Part shown: one piece after another, positions 11,596-63,540 of the stretch
Numbering within the stretch: the stretch's first letter is position 1
Layout: every line of letters starts with the position of its first letter
Position numbers and translations under genes: made by a program
Assembly: GCA_030674185.1 (NCBI GenBank)
Contig: CM060312.1
Location: 51,312,307-51,376,306 of the forward strand
Length of the DNA stretch: 64,000 bases
Reading direction: 5' to 3'
Origin: Monoplex corrugatus
Lineage: Eukaryota > Mollusca > Gastropoda > Littorinimorpha > Ranellidae
The notes under the pieces: model-generated
The model's input: only the letters and a program-made list of their open reading frames with translations
Database searches by the model: none
What the model was told of the DNA's origin: nothing

Positions 11596-12507
11596 AAAGG
11601 AGAGAGAGAGACAGAGAGACAGAAAGACAGAGAGAGATCAGCTGACAAAGACATCTACTCAATGATAAATACTTCATCTACTCAAAGATAAATAGTCCAA
11701 TCAATTTTTCTAGATGTCCCCACAGTACAGCAGCAAGTACTGGAATTTAAACTTGAACATTTCAGCAGAAATATAAAACACTGTAAAAGATGGTGTGAAA
11801 CTGTGGGTATAGGAAAAACATGGGCCAATGGGATGAAGAAAAGCAGTGTATGGATGAGGGTACACATAAACTATAAACAAGTGTGTGTGTGTGGCATGCT
11901 GTGCGTGTGTGTGTGCGCGTGTGTGAATGTATGTGTGTTGTGTGCATGTGTGCGTACACTCATGCATGCATCTGCTTGTGTGTGTGAGAGTGTGAGAGAG
12001 AGAGAGAGAGAGAGACAGGGTATCAGTGTACAGGGGGATTTATCACCCTAATTGCAAAAGCAGCAGAGAATGTTCAGCTGGATCTATAAATGAGCTCAAA
12101 CAGTTTTTTGGCAGAACATTCATGGACAATATACATGCATACATTTCAGATAACTATGCAGTCAACTGTTTGGAAATACTAAGCATATGTTTCTCTCTCT
12201 CTCTCTCTCTCAAACACACACCCACACACAGTGACATACATTTACATGTTCACTACTTATAAAATCTTACTATTTATTATCTACCTGGATATAAACTTCC
12301 ATTGTCCCTTCGTCTGTCATCTACCCTTTCTGCTTTTAAATCCAATTTTTAAAAAAGCTCTTTTCCCAACAATGAATTCTGCAACTGCCATTTTCCATCA
12401 GTTTGCGTGTGTGTGTGGTTTTTTTTTTGTTTGATTGTTTTTTTCCCGTATGTTGTAAGGTGGTCTGCATTAATCGCATGCATACATCTGGTGTGTGGGT
12501 GCACTAT

Positions 12508-12634
12508 GATTTGATTTATCAAGATTTGGTGCCATATACATACTGTAATAGTTATAATTATTATTATTATTGTTATTATTTTTTTTATTTTTTTTTTAAT
12601 TTTCATTATTATTATTATTATTATTATTATTACT
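12508..12634 (+). mobile_element. Second copy of the CR1/L2 LINE 3' tail
   Basis: The sequence tgatttgatttatcaagatt, then a diverged gccatatacat stretch and a TTA-rich run, closely follows the 3' end of the LINE at 47448-47508. No coding part is visible upstream, so this is a short tail-only copy or a SINE sharing the tail. Confidence 0.6.
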
Positions 12635-13397
12635 AACTCAAAACGTTTACATTTTCATCCCGATTTTAAGCTGTCCCTAAAATGACTTAACATATCAGCA
12701 TAGGTAAAAAGAGATATTTGAAAATATAACTACTGTCAACCGACTTCTATGATTTAAATCATCTTCACTGGTCTTGAAAATCGAAGATTGTCATACTTAA
12801 AACCCACATACACATACAGTTTTCCAAAATATAGCAAATTATCATAAACTAGTCAAAAATTGCCAAACTAAGTATGATTTCATTAAAATAGAAAACATAC
12901 ATCATCAATGTCTCAATGATTGTTCCAACACTATGCCAAAACTCATCAAAACATAATAGTAGACAACTGTCCACAATTTTGATTTTGCCACCCCCTTTTT
13001 TTAAGTCTCCTATAACTGATAGAAGTTAAAAAATATATAACTGCAGTGTTTTCTGCAAGTGAACAAGCACTAGAAAATTTCCTTTTTCATTTCAAGTACA
13101 TACAGTACAACTGTTAAGGTTTAGAAAACAAAGATTAACTCATTCTAAACAGCATGGCAGAGTCGTGTATGAAGCTCCATGCCCAAAGATGACATTTTAT
13201 GTTTCAATAGAATCATGCTGATCTAATGTTCCAGACTATCAAGAAAAATAATCACATCCTGACAGCATGTATGTCTCTGAGAGATGAGAAGAACAAATGA
13301 AATCCTGACTTAAAGACACAAAAACAAAGCAGTATTTTCCATTCTTCACTCCTAAATGAATTATCTTCCTCAAGCTTGTATATTCAAACAACTTGCG

Positions 13398-13404
13398 ACA
13401 CACA

Positions 13405-13463
<59 letters not shown>

Positions 13464-13466
13464 ACA
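13398..13466 (+). repeat. (CA)n microsatellite
   Basis: Almost uninterrupted CA repeat of about 69 bp. Confidence 0.95.
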
Positions 13467-13913
13467 AAACACAAAAATTACATTTTACACGTTTACAAAA
13501 AAGTTGTATACCTGTGATGGCGCTCAAAATGCAGCAAAAAGAATGCGAGACGATGTATGTCCCCAACAAAGTGGATGTGAAAGCTCATACAGACTAATGC
13601 AACATCACTATAGGAAAACAAGTTCTCAACAGTAATACTGTTTTTAGCACACCGTACAAACATTCATACAGTAGCAACGCATATATGTATCCAGATCACA
13701 AAAAGCGCTCATGATGTTGTGCTCTCCCTTGAACCATGGCACAAGACAAAAACCTACTCTGGACCTTAAACAAAACTGATCATGAAACTACACTCAGTAC
13801 ACAGACACTATCAAACATATATATATATATACTTAATGTCAAACATGTATATTCAGGCCTTCCAAAAACAAGACATATATAATCAGCCATGCATTCCTTC
13901 CAATCTTTTACAC

Positions 13914-13991
<78 letters not shown>
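13914..13991 (+). repeat. (CA)n microsatellite
   Basis: Pure CA repeat of about 78 bp, followed by CT/CA imperfect repeats to about 14068. Confidence 0.95.
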
Positions 13992-13994
<3 letters not shown>

Positions 13995-15035
13995 TCACAT
14001 ATGCACTCTCTCTCCTTCTCACTCACACACACACAAACACACATTCACATATGTGCTCTCTCTCTCTCCACTATTCCTTAGACAAAAAAGCTGTACCAAA
14101 TCCAGTCTTGTAACTGCTATATGACGATTTAAGAAAAACTACTTCTCCTTTTAATATACACCAAATCAAAAACCCCTAGCTAAATTTCAACGATGGAGGA
14201 AGACATGTCACCCCTCTGGTTTGAGCTGTGGACAGAGATAGCAACATTTGCTGCCACGAAGGATCACCCAGAAGAATTGCCTGCTCATCTGAGATATCTT
14301 CTGGTAGTGAAAGGGCTTCTCTGAGTACCTACTGCCGCTGCCAGGGCTTCCTTAAGCACGGGGCGGAATTTGTAGAGGCCAAGGAAGTAGCCAGGGCCTG
14401 AACTTCGAGGGCCCAAGGGTCCTCATCTGCCTTTTAGTTAAGCCCAGGAGACTATTCTGCTGATCCACCAGGATATTCGGTGGTCTTCATTGACAGAGAT
14501 AGGAGATGTCTACATCCTGTGTGGTTGTGCCTAGTGTTGGTCCCAGTAGAACTTGCAAGCAACATACCAGGTAAAGCTAATAATACTTAGACTATTTATC
14601 GATGATGTTGGTCAATGGTCGCATTACCAACTGCCCAACTGCAGGGACAGGCCTTTGGGAAATTGGTTCTTCACCTGGAACTCCGGGACGAAGGATGTGT
14701 GACAGAACCGTCCAAATGAAAGATGATGTTGTCTTAAGCCCCACTGAGTCCGCACAGTTTATTTGCATTCTGCCCTGTGGCTAGAGTGAGAAAAAATGTC
14801 ATCTTAGCTGTAAGCTTAGAGACAAAAGCCTTGGTGAAGAACTCGAACTACAAGTATTGCTGGTGGTGGGGATACATGAGGATGTGAAAGTATTGTCCTT
14901 AAAATCTAGGAAGTTGCCCAATTGCCCTGTGTGAAAGTCTCTGATCTGGAAGGGGGTCTCATTCTTGAAATGCGTTCTCCTGAAGAAGCGGTTCACAGAA
15001 AGGAGGTAATCAGGCGCCAGCTGATCAACAATTCA

Positions 15036-15160
15036 GGAACACTGAAAATATCTACATACAACCCCATGTCAACAGACAGAAAAAAGATTTGTGATGGTTG
15101 GGAACACTGAAAATATTTACATACAACCCCATGTCAACAGAAAAAAGATTTGTGATGGTT
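15036..15160 (+). repeat. Tandem duplication of about 62 bp
   Basis: The block ggaacactgaaaatatctac through aaaaaagatttgtgatgg occurs at 15036-15100 and again at 15101-15160, with one base change and a 4-5 nt difference in length. Confidence 0.85.
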
Positions 15161-15402
15161 TCCTTCTCCAGCAGATTCAGCACCTCACCCTGCAGGGCCT
15201 TCTCCTACTTTGCAATATGGAAGGGAGATATGGAGTGGGAGGGCTTGCAGGTAAGGTTGGGGAGTAGCAGGTCCCTTCCAGGATAGCTTGCACTCAAGAT
15301 TCCAGCACCTGAATGAAGCCCATCTTGCACCAGGCATGGGAGTGATGGGCTGGCCAATGACTGAAAGTTAAGTTGGTCAGGTTAGCTAAGGATTTCTGAT
15401 TC

Positions 15403-15461
15403 AGTGTACACAAAGTTAAAAGGAAAAGGCTGCAAAAAGTTGAGCACTGCTCTATAGGTGC
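15403..15461 (+). repeat. Dispersed 55-bp repeat, copy 1
   Basis: Contains gttaaaaggaaaaggctgca, then gttgagcactgctctatagg, also found at 16193-16250. It lies in the intergenic region. Confidence 0.7.
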
Positions 15462-15797
15462 TTTGATTTGGTCCAAAAGAGGTTGGTATGATACAGATAT
15501 TTCAGGCACAAACAGCTAGGTTCTGGCCATTTTGAATACCATACACCATTACACCCTCAAACTCCCACACCCTACCCACCAGCGGCGTTTAAGGGTCAAT
15601 CACTGGCAAGTTCTGGCCATTTTCAATGCAAAATTATTAAAATCTGGAAAAGGATGAAAACAAAATCAGAACACTGAAACTCATTTTCGTAGCCTACTTA
15701 GTCTTATGTCACATAAAGTAAAAGGCTTTCCATACTGAACTGTTTTAACCTGAGCTTTTTTGTGTGTATCTGTATTGTTTAAAGAATGGACATGGTG

Positions 15798-15798
<1 letters not shown>

Positions 15799-15834
<36 letters not shown>
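15799..15834 (+). repeat. (CA)n microsatellite
   Basis: CA tract of about 36 bp, with a second short tract at 15860-15878. Confidence 0.9.
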
Positions 15835-15838
<4 letters not shown>

Positions 15839-16192
15839 CAACCATTGGCCACTGTTTATACACACACACACACACACATTCTAAAGCCATTTCTGTCAGC
15901 TGAAAACATCAAATACTTTTATCACTTTCATACCATTACAATGACTGAAATTTGCTAGACCAAAACAGCAGAATGCGCTCCCATTTACATGCTTGACTCC
16001 AAGAGTTATAAGTTACAACTGAGAAAAAAGTCTACATCATCCATTCATGAAGTTCAATATACTCCATGAAAAAAACTGTCATATCAATACAATAAGCATG
16101 CACAAAAGCAAACACCTGTACACTTATCCTAGAATAAATAACACAAGGTGTCTTTCATGCACATTGCAGATAAACCCAAATCTGAAGTATGC

Positions 16193-16250
16193 TGTGTACA
16201 CACAGTTAAAAGGAAAAGGCTGCAAAAGTTGAGGACTGCTCTGTAAGTGC
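16193..16250 (+). repeat. Dispersed 55-bp repeat, copy 2
   Basis: Contains gttaaaaggaaaaggctgca, then gttgaggactgctctgtaag. Nearly identical to 15403-15461 and about 790 bp away in the same orientation. Confidence 0.7.
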
Positions 16251-17697
16251 TCCATAGGTACAACTTAAACTTTTATAATCTCAAAACAATAAAAAGCCTG
16301 CCAGGATCCAGGGAACTCTAAGGCCAAAATGGAATCTTAACATTTCCAAAGCTAATTTGGTCACCTCTGCTGAACACAAAAAAAGCCCAACTGCAGCACT
16401 TTTCAATACTTTTTCCAATTGTTCCTAAAAAAAAATTCAACGATACGCACTGTGCATTACAAACGCCATGCATGTAGTCATATACAATTCTCTTATAGAA
16501 AGGATGAGCAAGACCAAAACAAAACAAAAATAATAATAAGCATTTCATAAAATCTGAATGAACAAAATTCATTAAAAATTCATCAAACAAAAGCAAGCAA
16601 AACAATGAAACTGATCACATAAAACACATCACCAAACCTAGAATTTTGTGTAATTTGTCAGTATTCTTTGGCTTCTGAACACTAGAAGAGTAACCACATA
16701 CTCACATCGCAGCCTGATTGTGAATCAAAAACAAGGTCTGTATCTTGCTCACCTTTTTCTTCTCTTCACTGACTTCACAATGCAAAGTATCTCCTAATTT
16801 CAAACAAGCCATAAAGAAATGTGTTTTTGTGTACCTCCATGCAGAACAGTGCTTCTGTTTCTTGAGAAAATATATGTATCAAACTTGCACCAACACCCAG
16901 AAAGGTAAAACTCAATCAACTGTGATCCAACATTTTTTTTCTTTGTTTAATAATACAAAAATGCCAATAAAATTCAAAATCGATCTGATGCATTGCTGTC
17001 CATTCATGTTACTTTATACTGTTATTAAAACAACAATCATACTGAGCTTTAAATCTAATACAAATGAAAAGATGAAAAGATCAATTCATAGGAACACAAT
17101 TTGCAAACAAATCTGACAAACAATTAAAAAGAATTAAATAGATAAAGATCAAAGCATGATCAAAACAGTAAATTGTCGAAGTGTCAAATATTTTTCTGAA
17201 TGAATTCTTAAGCTTATCAAAAGAGAATCCATCCAAAATCTAGTTCACAAAAATTATTCATGAATGAAACATGCAAAAATTTGAGCAGGTTCAACTTCAA
17301 TGAAATACAATTAAACTTTTACAGCTCTAAATCAAGGTACATTTAACTGGGTACATTAACAGTCATTCTCAAAAACAGTATAAACAACTCACATCATCAT
17401 TCAAACTGTAAAACACAAAATGCAACTGTTTCCTCAAGACCACTATATATCCGCAATTTACACGCAGATTTTAATTTCTCTGCAAGTTTTTGCCCAACTA
17501 AACTTTCAGAAAACAAACAGTAACTTTGACCACCCAGTTAATTATCCTTTTCACTCCCTCACTCTATCCATTATCAGCAGATTGTGGTCACATGAACACA
17601 CCATTTCAGTCACATGTATGCTGTGCGTTGTGCATTTGTGTGCACGTGTATAAGTGTGTGTGCAGCTTTTTCTTTTTTGCTTATCATTTTCATATAA

Positions 17698-17755
17698 AAG
17701 GTTTCACTCCCTCATCAGTGTCCTACAGGAAGCTGGTGGACAGGGTGAGGAAAAC
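17698..17755 (+). repeat. TTAA MITE relative without clear TTAA ends
   Basis: Contains TTTCACTCCCTCATCAGTGT, then AGGAAGCTGGTGGACAGGGT, the hairpin-core half of the family. A second half-core lies at 17545-17580. The 16-nt acagtaactttgacca flanks both (about 17517 and 17755), suggesting a local duplication. Confidence 0.5.
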
Positions 17756-17867
17756 AGTAACTTTGACCACAACGCTGCAAGCTGCACACTGAGGAATGTT
17801 TCATGCCGTCGCATACATGTGGCAATGTCTGAAAATTTCTACTTCTTCAACAGCCACTTATAACTGG

Positions 17868-58008
<40,141 letters not shown>

Positions 58009-59965
58009 TGTTGTTTTCTACACTTTCTCACTATCTCTCCCCTATTTATCACAAATACTGGCTGTAATTGTGACAGATAATATCACAAAGACAGACACAA
58101 ATAAAAAATCTCAGCTACATGAGTCCTGCCACATGAAATGAGAAATACAATCTTCTTTCCTCCGCCAGACAAAAGTTTTACTTGACAGTGACATATCTTA
58201 GCACAGATGCATATTAACTAGGTCGAGGATACTGTCTGGGTTCACCAGTCTTCAAGCAGTGTGCTCCACAAATCCACCATCACCGTGAAAATATTTCTGC
58301 TGCTGAAAACACTGACCACGGACACAGAATTCCTATTCACAGGAACACTAGCAGCTGATCAGCCAGGAAGAAAATCCTCCACGACACAAGACATGGTGTT
58401 CAATAATCCACTGGCTCCCTGGCATAACTCCACACCCAGCAGCCCCCACGCTCTTTCAGCCTGCCCGCACTCACTACTAACAGCAACACAGAGAAGCTTA
58501 AGGAGAGAAGGAGAGACAGAGAGAACGAGAGACAGAGACCAGCAAGAGAAATGGAGAGAGTAGAGGAAGACAGAGAGAGAAGCAAGTTGAGACACAGAGT
58601 ATGTGAATGCCAGCCAACAGCAGCAGCCGAAGGAGGTGGGTCTATTCAAATCGTGAACTGTGGCTGATCAATACTCCAGCAACCAGGGCCAGCCAGGGAG
58701 TTAGCTGAGCTAATGGAAGGCAGGGCCTGCTGCCTGGATCAATAGATAGAGAACATCACACTTCCACCACTGTCTTGTCTGCCATGGCCTTTCACATGTA
58801 TGCACTCTCACTCTCCTCTTCCCAGCCTTCATTAGTCTGCTCACAGCATTAGCCGGAGGGTTTTTTTGTTTAGTTTTGTTTTTTTAAGAACGATTCTCTT
58901 AATGGAAATCAAGTTATAATTGAGTGCTGCAAGCTTGGCAATAGTGATTTAATGATTTGTACATTAAACAAAGGGAGGGAAGGGGGGGTGGGGTTAGGAC
59001 AACAGCCCCTATCACAACGTAAGGAAACGGTTTTGACGGGACTAAGGAATAAAGAGGGCGAAAAAATCACTTTATGGTAACAAAAGGTAAGACTTATGCT
59101 CTCTCTCTCTCTTTCTGTCTCACACATACGCACGCACACACATACACACGCATGTGCACGCACATGTTCCTACACAAGCATACATTTATGCACACACACT
59201 TAGACAACAACAATACAATGATACACACACATCTATTGACTTGGTATACGTGCATACACCAAATACTGTTACTACCCAACCTATCACAGGCATGGTCAGA
59301 TGGTGCAAATTATGTAAAATATGTAGCTTGTGAAAGAGACAGAGAGAGTGATGAGTGAATGAAACATGTGTGTATACAAACAGGATTTCATCAAATATAA
59401 CACCTAGTGACCTACTCACCTAGACATCAGAGAGATGACTTAAAACTTAACATCTACTCGTCTGGTAACACAGAACTAGTAAATCTTTTGTTCACTTTGT
59501 TAATATGAAAACATCAGCTGTTGGCAGCTTTTTTCTGTCACCATTAATTTAAATTTCAGTTTAATAACATCTTAAGATCTATCTGGTCTTTGCTGTCAGA
59601 AATATAGTCTTCAATTGTAGAAATTTCCAAAAGGTGTAACTGTGATATCTACATATTCTTGAAATAGTAAATAACTAAATGTAATTCTCTTCACATCAAG
59701 TTGGCAGGACTGTTACTCCTGTTAATCTTTTTCTTTGTTTCTTTGCTTTTCTGAGGTCTTCAAACGGAGATATATCACTGGATGAACAAACTTTGCTACA
59801 TCTAGACTTATGAATCTCTGAAAAAAAAAACACACAAACAAACAAACAAACAAAGAGAAATTAGCTCTCCCCCCTCCATCTGCCATTAAAAACAAAAAAC
59901 AAAGAAATCATAAACACACACTCCTGCCAGAAGGAAATGGGGGAAGGGGGATAAGCCCCCATACA

Positions 59966-59968
<3 letters not shown>

Positions 59969-60042
<74 letters not shown>
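59969..60042 (+). repeat. (TC)n microsatellite
   Basis: Nearly pure TC tract of about 74 bp upstream of Sfmbt. Confidence 0.95.
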
Positions 60043-60046
<4 letters not shown>

Positions 60047-60891
60047 CTTAAGTCCTTTCTCAACATAAACAGATATTCAAGTTTAAACATAGAATCTTAA
60101 TGACAAATCTGACCTCCAATTTTAAATGCTTATCTCCCTTGGATCATCATGCACTAAAAGATCTTGCTTGGTGCTTTTTGTAGTCAGTATAAAATCATCT
60201 TCTTTCTATGCTAGAAATTAACTGATGGGGATGCAGGTTCCTACAATTGTACCAGTATAAAAAATATTCCCATTTTCTATAAATTCTGTGCTTATACTTC
60301 TACAAACTAACTTCCTTTCTTTTATCACTCTTAATGTTTCAGCCTCCCTCCTTTTCAATGACAGCTTTCTCTCTCCCCTTCCAGAAGTCATGACATTCTT
60401 GCATGTTTTTGTTTTGTTTTGTTTAGATTTGTTTTGTTTGTTCTTAATCTCTCTGAGTGTCTCTTCTATCCACCAGAGTATACAGACATTATGTCACTTA
60501 CACTGGGTAGTCAGTATACCAGAACAATGTGCACATATGGATGCCAACACACACATGATGTAGCTAACATAACATGTTTCATATGAATATAGTGACCATG
60601 TCAGGCATGTCAAAGCTCAATGCAAAAGTCCATCTTCAACACAAGCATGTATAATGTCAGTGACAGACAAAACATTTAAATGATTATCTCACTTGTATGT
60701 GACTGAAATGAATGTTTTGGTTTTTAAATGTTAGTGAACAACCCTATTAGTATTACTAGTATTAGTTACTTTTGGTTTTAATTTGCTTTTTACATATTCA
60801 CAAAAAGGCCACTGCTCAAACACTCTGCATGTGTGTAGGTGGGTGTAGGTAGGGCAAGTAGGGGTGGGCAGAGGGAGAAAGGGTTGTGTTG

Positions 60892-60895
<4 letters not shown>

Positions 60896-60938
<43 letters not shown>

Positions 60939-60952
60939 GTGTGTGTGTGTGT

Positions 60953-61024
<72 letters not shown>
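60896..61024 (+). repeat. (GT)n microsatellite
   Basis: GT tract of about 129 bp with two interruptions. Confidence 0.95.
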
Positions 61025-61027
<3 letters not shown>

Positions 61028-61629
61028 TAAGCACACATGTGCACAAGAATGTGTCTAAATAAAATGTTTATGTTCATGCATGTACATTATACTGTAAATC
61101 AAATCCAATAATGTTCATTGCAACATATGATAATACTTGAAACCAAAAATAATTGAGAAAGAAAAAGAACAACAACAAGAACAACAACAAACAACAAAAG
61201 GAAGTTGAGAAAGTGCCTTGCAATGACATCTCACTGATTAAAGGGAACTTGAATGCAGGAATGAGGAGACTGATCTGGTTTTGAGCACATCCATAGTCCA
61301 CTTGGCTACAACACGAAGATGGACAACGGTGACTATTCTGTGCAGTTCTGTGCCATTAACAATACAAATGTCAGATTGACATTGTTCAAAACAGAAATAT
61401 CCACGAGATCACATGGACTTCCAATGACCACATGACACAGGCACAAACAGACCACACTATAACTGGGCCGAAATGGAGAACACCTTGCTTGCAGGATGTA
61501 TTTAGTGTATTGTGGAGCAGAAGTGTGCAATGACCATCCCACAGCCATAGCGAAGCTCAAGATCAAGCTATTGAGGCAGGAAAAAAGGAAACAAAACCTA
61601 AACACTAGAACTCAGCCAACTGAAAAATT

Positions 61630-61631
<2 letters not shown>

Positions 61632-61660
<29 letters not shown>
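61632..61660 (+). repeat. Poly(G) run of 29
   Basis: Uninterrupted G run after aaaaattcc. Confidence 0.95.
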
Positions 61661-61859
61661 AGACAGTTCTAAGCGTTCTTGAGCAACAGATTCTCTGCCT
61701 TATCTGAACCAACCCCAAGGATGACAGAGTGATGGGACCAACAGAAAGATGTCATGTCAATTGCTGGGAAAGAAATCCTCAGTGAATCCTGGATTAGTGA
61801 TACCACATGGTAGAAGGTAGAAAGAAACTCTAGGGAGAGCTAGACAACAGAAGGTCTTC

Positions 61860-62070
61860 AGAGAAGTAACCCCCTTTAGACAAGTGTTTCGGCCCTGAAT
61901 TCCTTACACTCTCGGGGGGCCGGGCCACATCCAGGTCATGACTCCTGGATGCCCTTCTGCTGTTGTCTATTTTTTTTATTTATTTTTTTCCCACGCCGGG
62001 GATCGAACCTGGGCGATTCTGCGCTTCAGAACTGCGGTACGCGGTTTTACCAATGTGCTAACGGGGCACA
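61860..62070 (-). mobile_element. tRNA-derived SINE
   Basis: On the minus strand a tRNA-like head (62070-61990) has a box A-like TTAGCACATTGG and an exact box B-like GGTTCGATCC. An A/T-rich linker and a body ending near 61860 follow. Anticodon-arm pairing is poor and the acceptor has mismatches, so it is a SINE or tRNA pseudogene rather than a tRNA gene. It directly follows the 3' end of the R2-like fragment. Confidence 0.6.
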
Positions 62071-62087
62071 CATCATCTGTAGGGAAT

Positions 62088-62948
62088 TTAATCCTTATGA
62101 AGTTCACTTTTTTGGTTCCTCCTTGCCCAGATCCAGCTTGAGCTCCTTTCTGCTGCCTCTGCCATCGCTTTAAGGGCTCTAGTCCTCTTCTTCCCAGAAA
62201 TGGCGAGTTGTTTCATGAGATCATAAGCGGAGGTGCCCACAAACCCTCTTGCCCCGACCTCTATGGCGAAGATTTTGACCCGCAGACCTGCTTTCTTCAG
62301 GGTGCTGGCAAGACCGGCGTATTTTTCGGTCTTGTAGATATGTGCTTCTTCCATTCTGCTTTCGTATGGCACAGTGAGTTCTATCAGAATCACTTGTTTC
62401 GAGGAGTCAGAGTGGAGAGCGATGTCTGGTCTCATGCCTGTCTTGCTGATGACATCTGGGTAATTTCTCCACTCTGGGAGGTCTGCTGTACACTCCCAGT
62501 CGACTGCTCCATCCAGAAGACCCTTTGGCAATGTGCTGGTTGTCATAGCCCTTTCGGGCCAGACCTGTTTCCCTCCTGCTTTGTAGAACGTTGTCATAGC
62601 AATTGGTGCGTTTGGGGTCATGGTTTTTTCGCTAACCACATCTGTGATCACTTTCAGAACTTGGTTGTGCCTCCATGTATACCTTCCTTGGGCTAGCGCT
62701 ACTTTGCAAGAGCTTAGGACATGTTCCACTGTTTGTTTCTTCTGACAGAGCGGACATGCTGGGTCGTCTGCTTTCCCCCATTTCACTAAGTTTGCATTCG
62801 AGGGGAGCAGGTCATATACAGATCTGAGGAGGAAGCTTATCCTTAGAGGAGCCATGTGCCACATATCGTTCCAGCTGAGACTTCTTTGGAGTGCACTGTC
62901 CCATGTTGTCCATTGCCCCTGTTGACCTTGCTGGACTGCCTTCTGCAC
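62088..62948 (-). pseudogene. R2-like LINE C-terminal part with restriction-like endonuclease
   Basis: 286-aa open frame. It has CPLCQKKQTVEHVLSSC, a CCHC-type motif typical of R2-class proteins, then RPDIALHSDS and QVILIELTVPYE, the PD-(D/E)xK-like catalytic pattern of the restriction-like endonuclease found at the C-terminus of R2/R4/NeSL-type elements. No reverse transcriptase is seen upstream, so it is a 5'-truncated copy. The frame is clean to its stop. Which clade it belongs to cannot be decided from this part. Confidence 0.8.
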
Positions 62949-62974
62949 TCTTTTGACACATGGAAGTTAATATC

Positions 62975-63530
62975 ACAGTGGAAAGAACTCCATCAGAAAG
63001 ATATAACTACTCCATTGACGAAGCAGCCTACAATCAAGAGTATACTAACAAGGACAAAAAAGTGACAAAGTACTCTGATTAAAAGGGAATGGCTGAACAA
63101 ACAAGCAGAAGATGCCAAAGAAGCTGCCGCACTAATGAAATGCAAACTGAGCTGTCAATCAGATTGCAAGGTATCTTGTACTATATGGACAGGCTCTGGA
63201 TCAGTGAGTGAAGGAAAACAATGGCACACTAATTTCAAAGGGCAAAAACAAGCTTGCAAGATGGGCTGAACACTTCAATGAGGTCCTCAACAGACCAAGC
63301 TGCCTACCCTAGCCAAGAAAGGAAATTTTCCCCAGGAATTAAATTGAGGTTCTACAATTCAAAAGTGATATATCACAACTGCTAACTAGTCTAAGGCTGT
63401 GAAACCTGGCATCTTAATAAGACCACCATAGAAAAGAAACTTGATGCCACTGACACCAGATGCCTATGCAAAATCCTAGGCATCAAATGCAATGACTCTG
63501 TGTTGAATGAGGAGTTCAAGGACAGATCAC
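62975..63530 (+). pseudogene. Decayed LINE on the plus strand
   Basis: The fragments GKNKLARWAEHFNEVLNRPS and GCETWHLNKTTIEKKLDATD, then RCLCKILGI, match blocks that lie before and after the reverse-transcriptase core of RTE/CR1-like elements. The core between them is missing. A minus-strand CFADDSQLLY near 63605-63640 may be a further reverse-transcriptase scrap from another copy. Confidence 0.55.
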
Positions 63531-63540
63531 AACACCACCA

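Larger units (their letters stand above)
7591..17867. other. Intergenic region between TMEM26-like and Sfmbt
   Basis: No conserved coding exon is recognised on either strand. Open frames here are CA/GT microsatellite translations or short chance frames. The region contains one copy of the 400-bp dispersed repeat, a TTAA composite MITE, a LINE 3' tail and several CA/GT tracts. The 3' UTRs of both convergent genes must lie at its edges. Confidence 0.6.
58009..61859. other. Region upstream of Sfmbt without a recognised gene
   Basis: This should hold the Sfmbt 5' UTR and promoter. I see no TATA box or exon that can be supported. Contents are Ser/Arg-type chance frames in GA-rich sequence (58490-58600), CA/TC/GT microsatellites and the poly(G) run. 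Confidence 0.5.

Noticed and set aside
11013..11677. Long open frames of His-Thr or Cys-Val repeats around CA/GT tracts
   Set aside because: They are direct translations of dinucleotide repeats, open in several frames on both strands, with no conserved flanks.
14160..15500. Possible decayed coding region in the intergenic segment
   Set aside because: Short frames on both strands show no recognisable domain, and the only structure found is a 62-bp tandem duplication.
58261..58563. Plus-strand 100-aa frame upstream of Sfmbt
   Set aside because: Its end is low-complexity GA-rich sequence and there is no splice or motif support. It may overlap Sfmbt 5' regulatory DNA.
61990..62070. Functional tRNA gene on the minus strand
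   Set aside because: Box B is good, but the anticodon stem does not pair and the acceptor has mismatches. A SINE head is more likely.
62208..62696. Plus-strand open frame of 162 aa
   Set aside because: It is antisense to the R2-like frame, whose motifs (CPLCQ...C and RPD...ELTVP) are clear.
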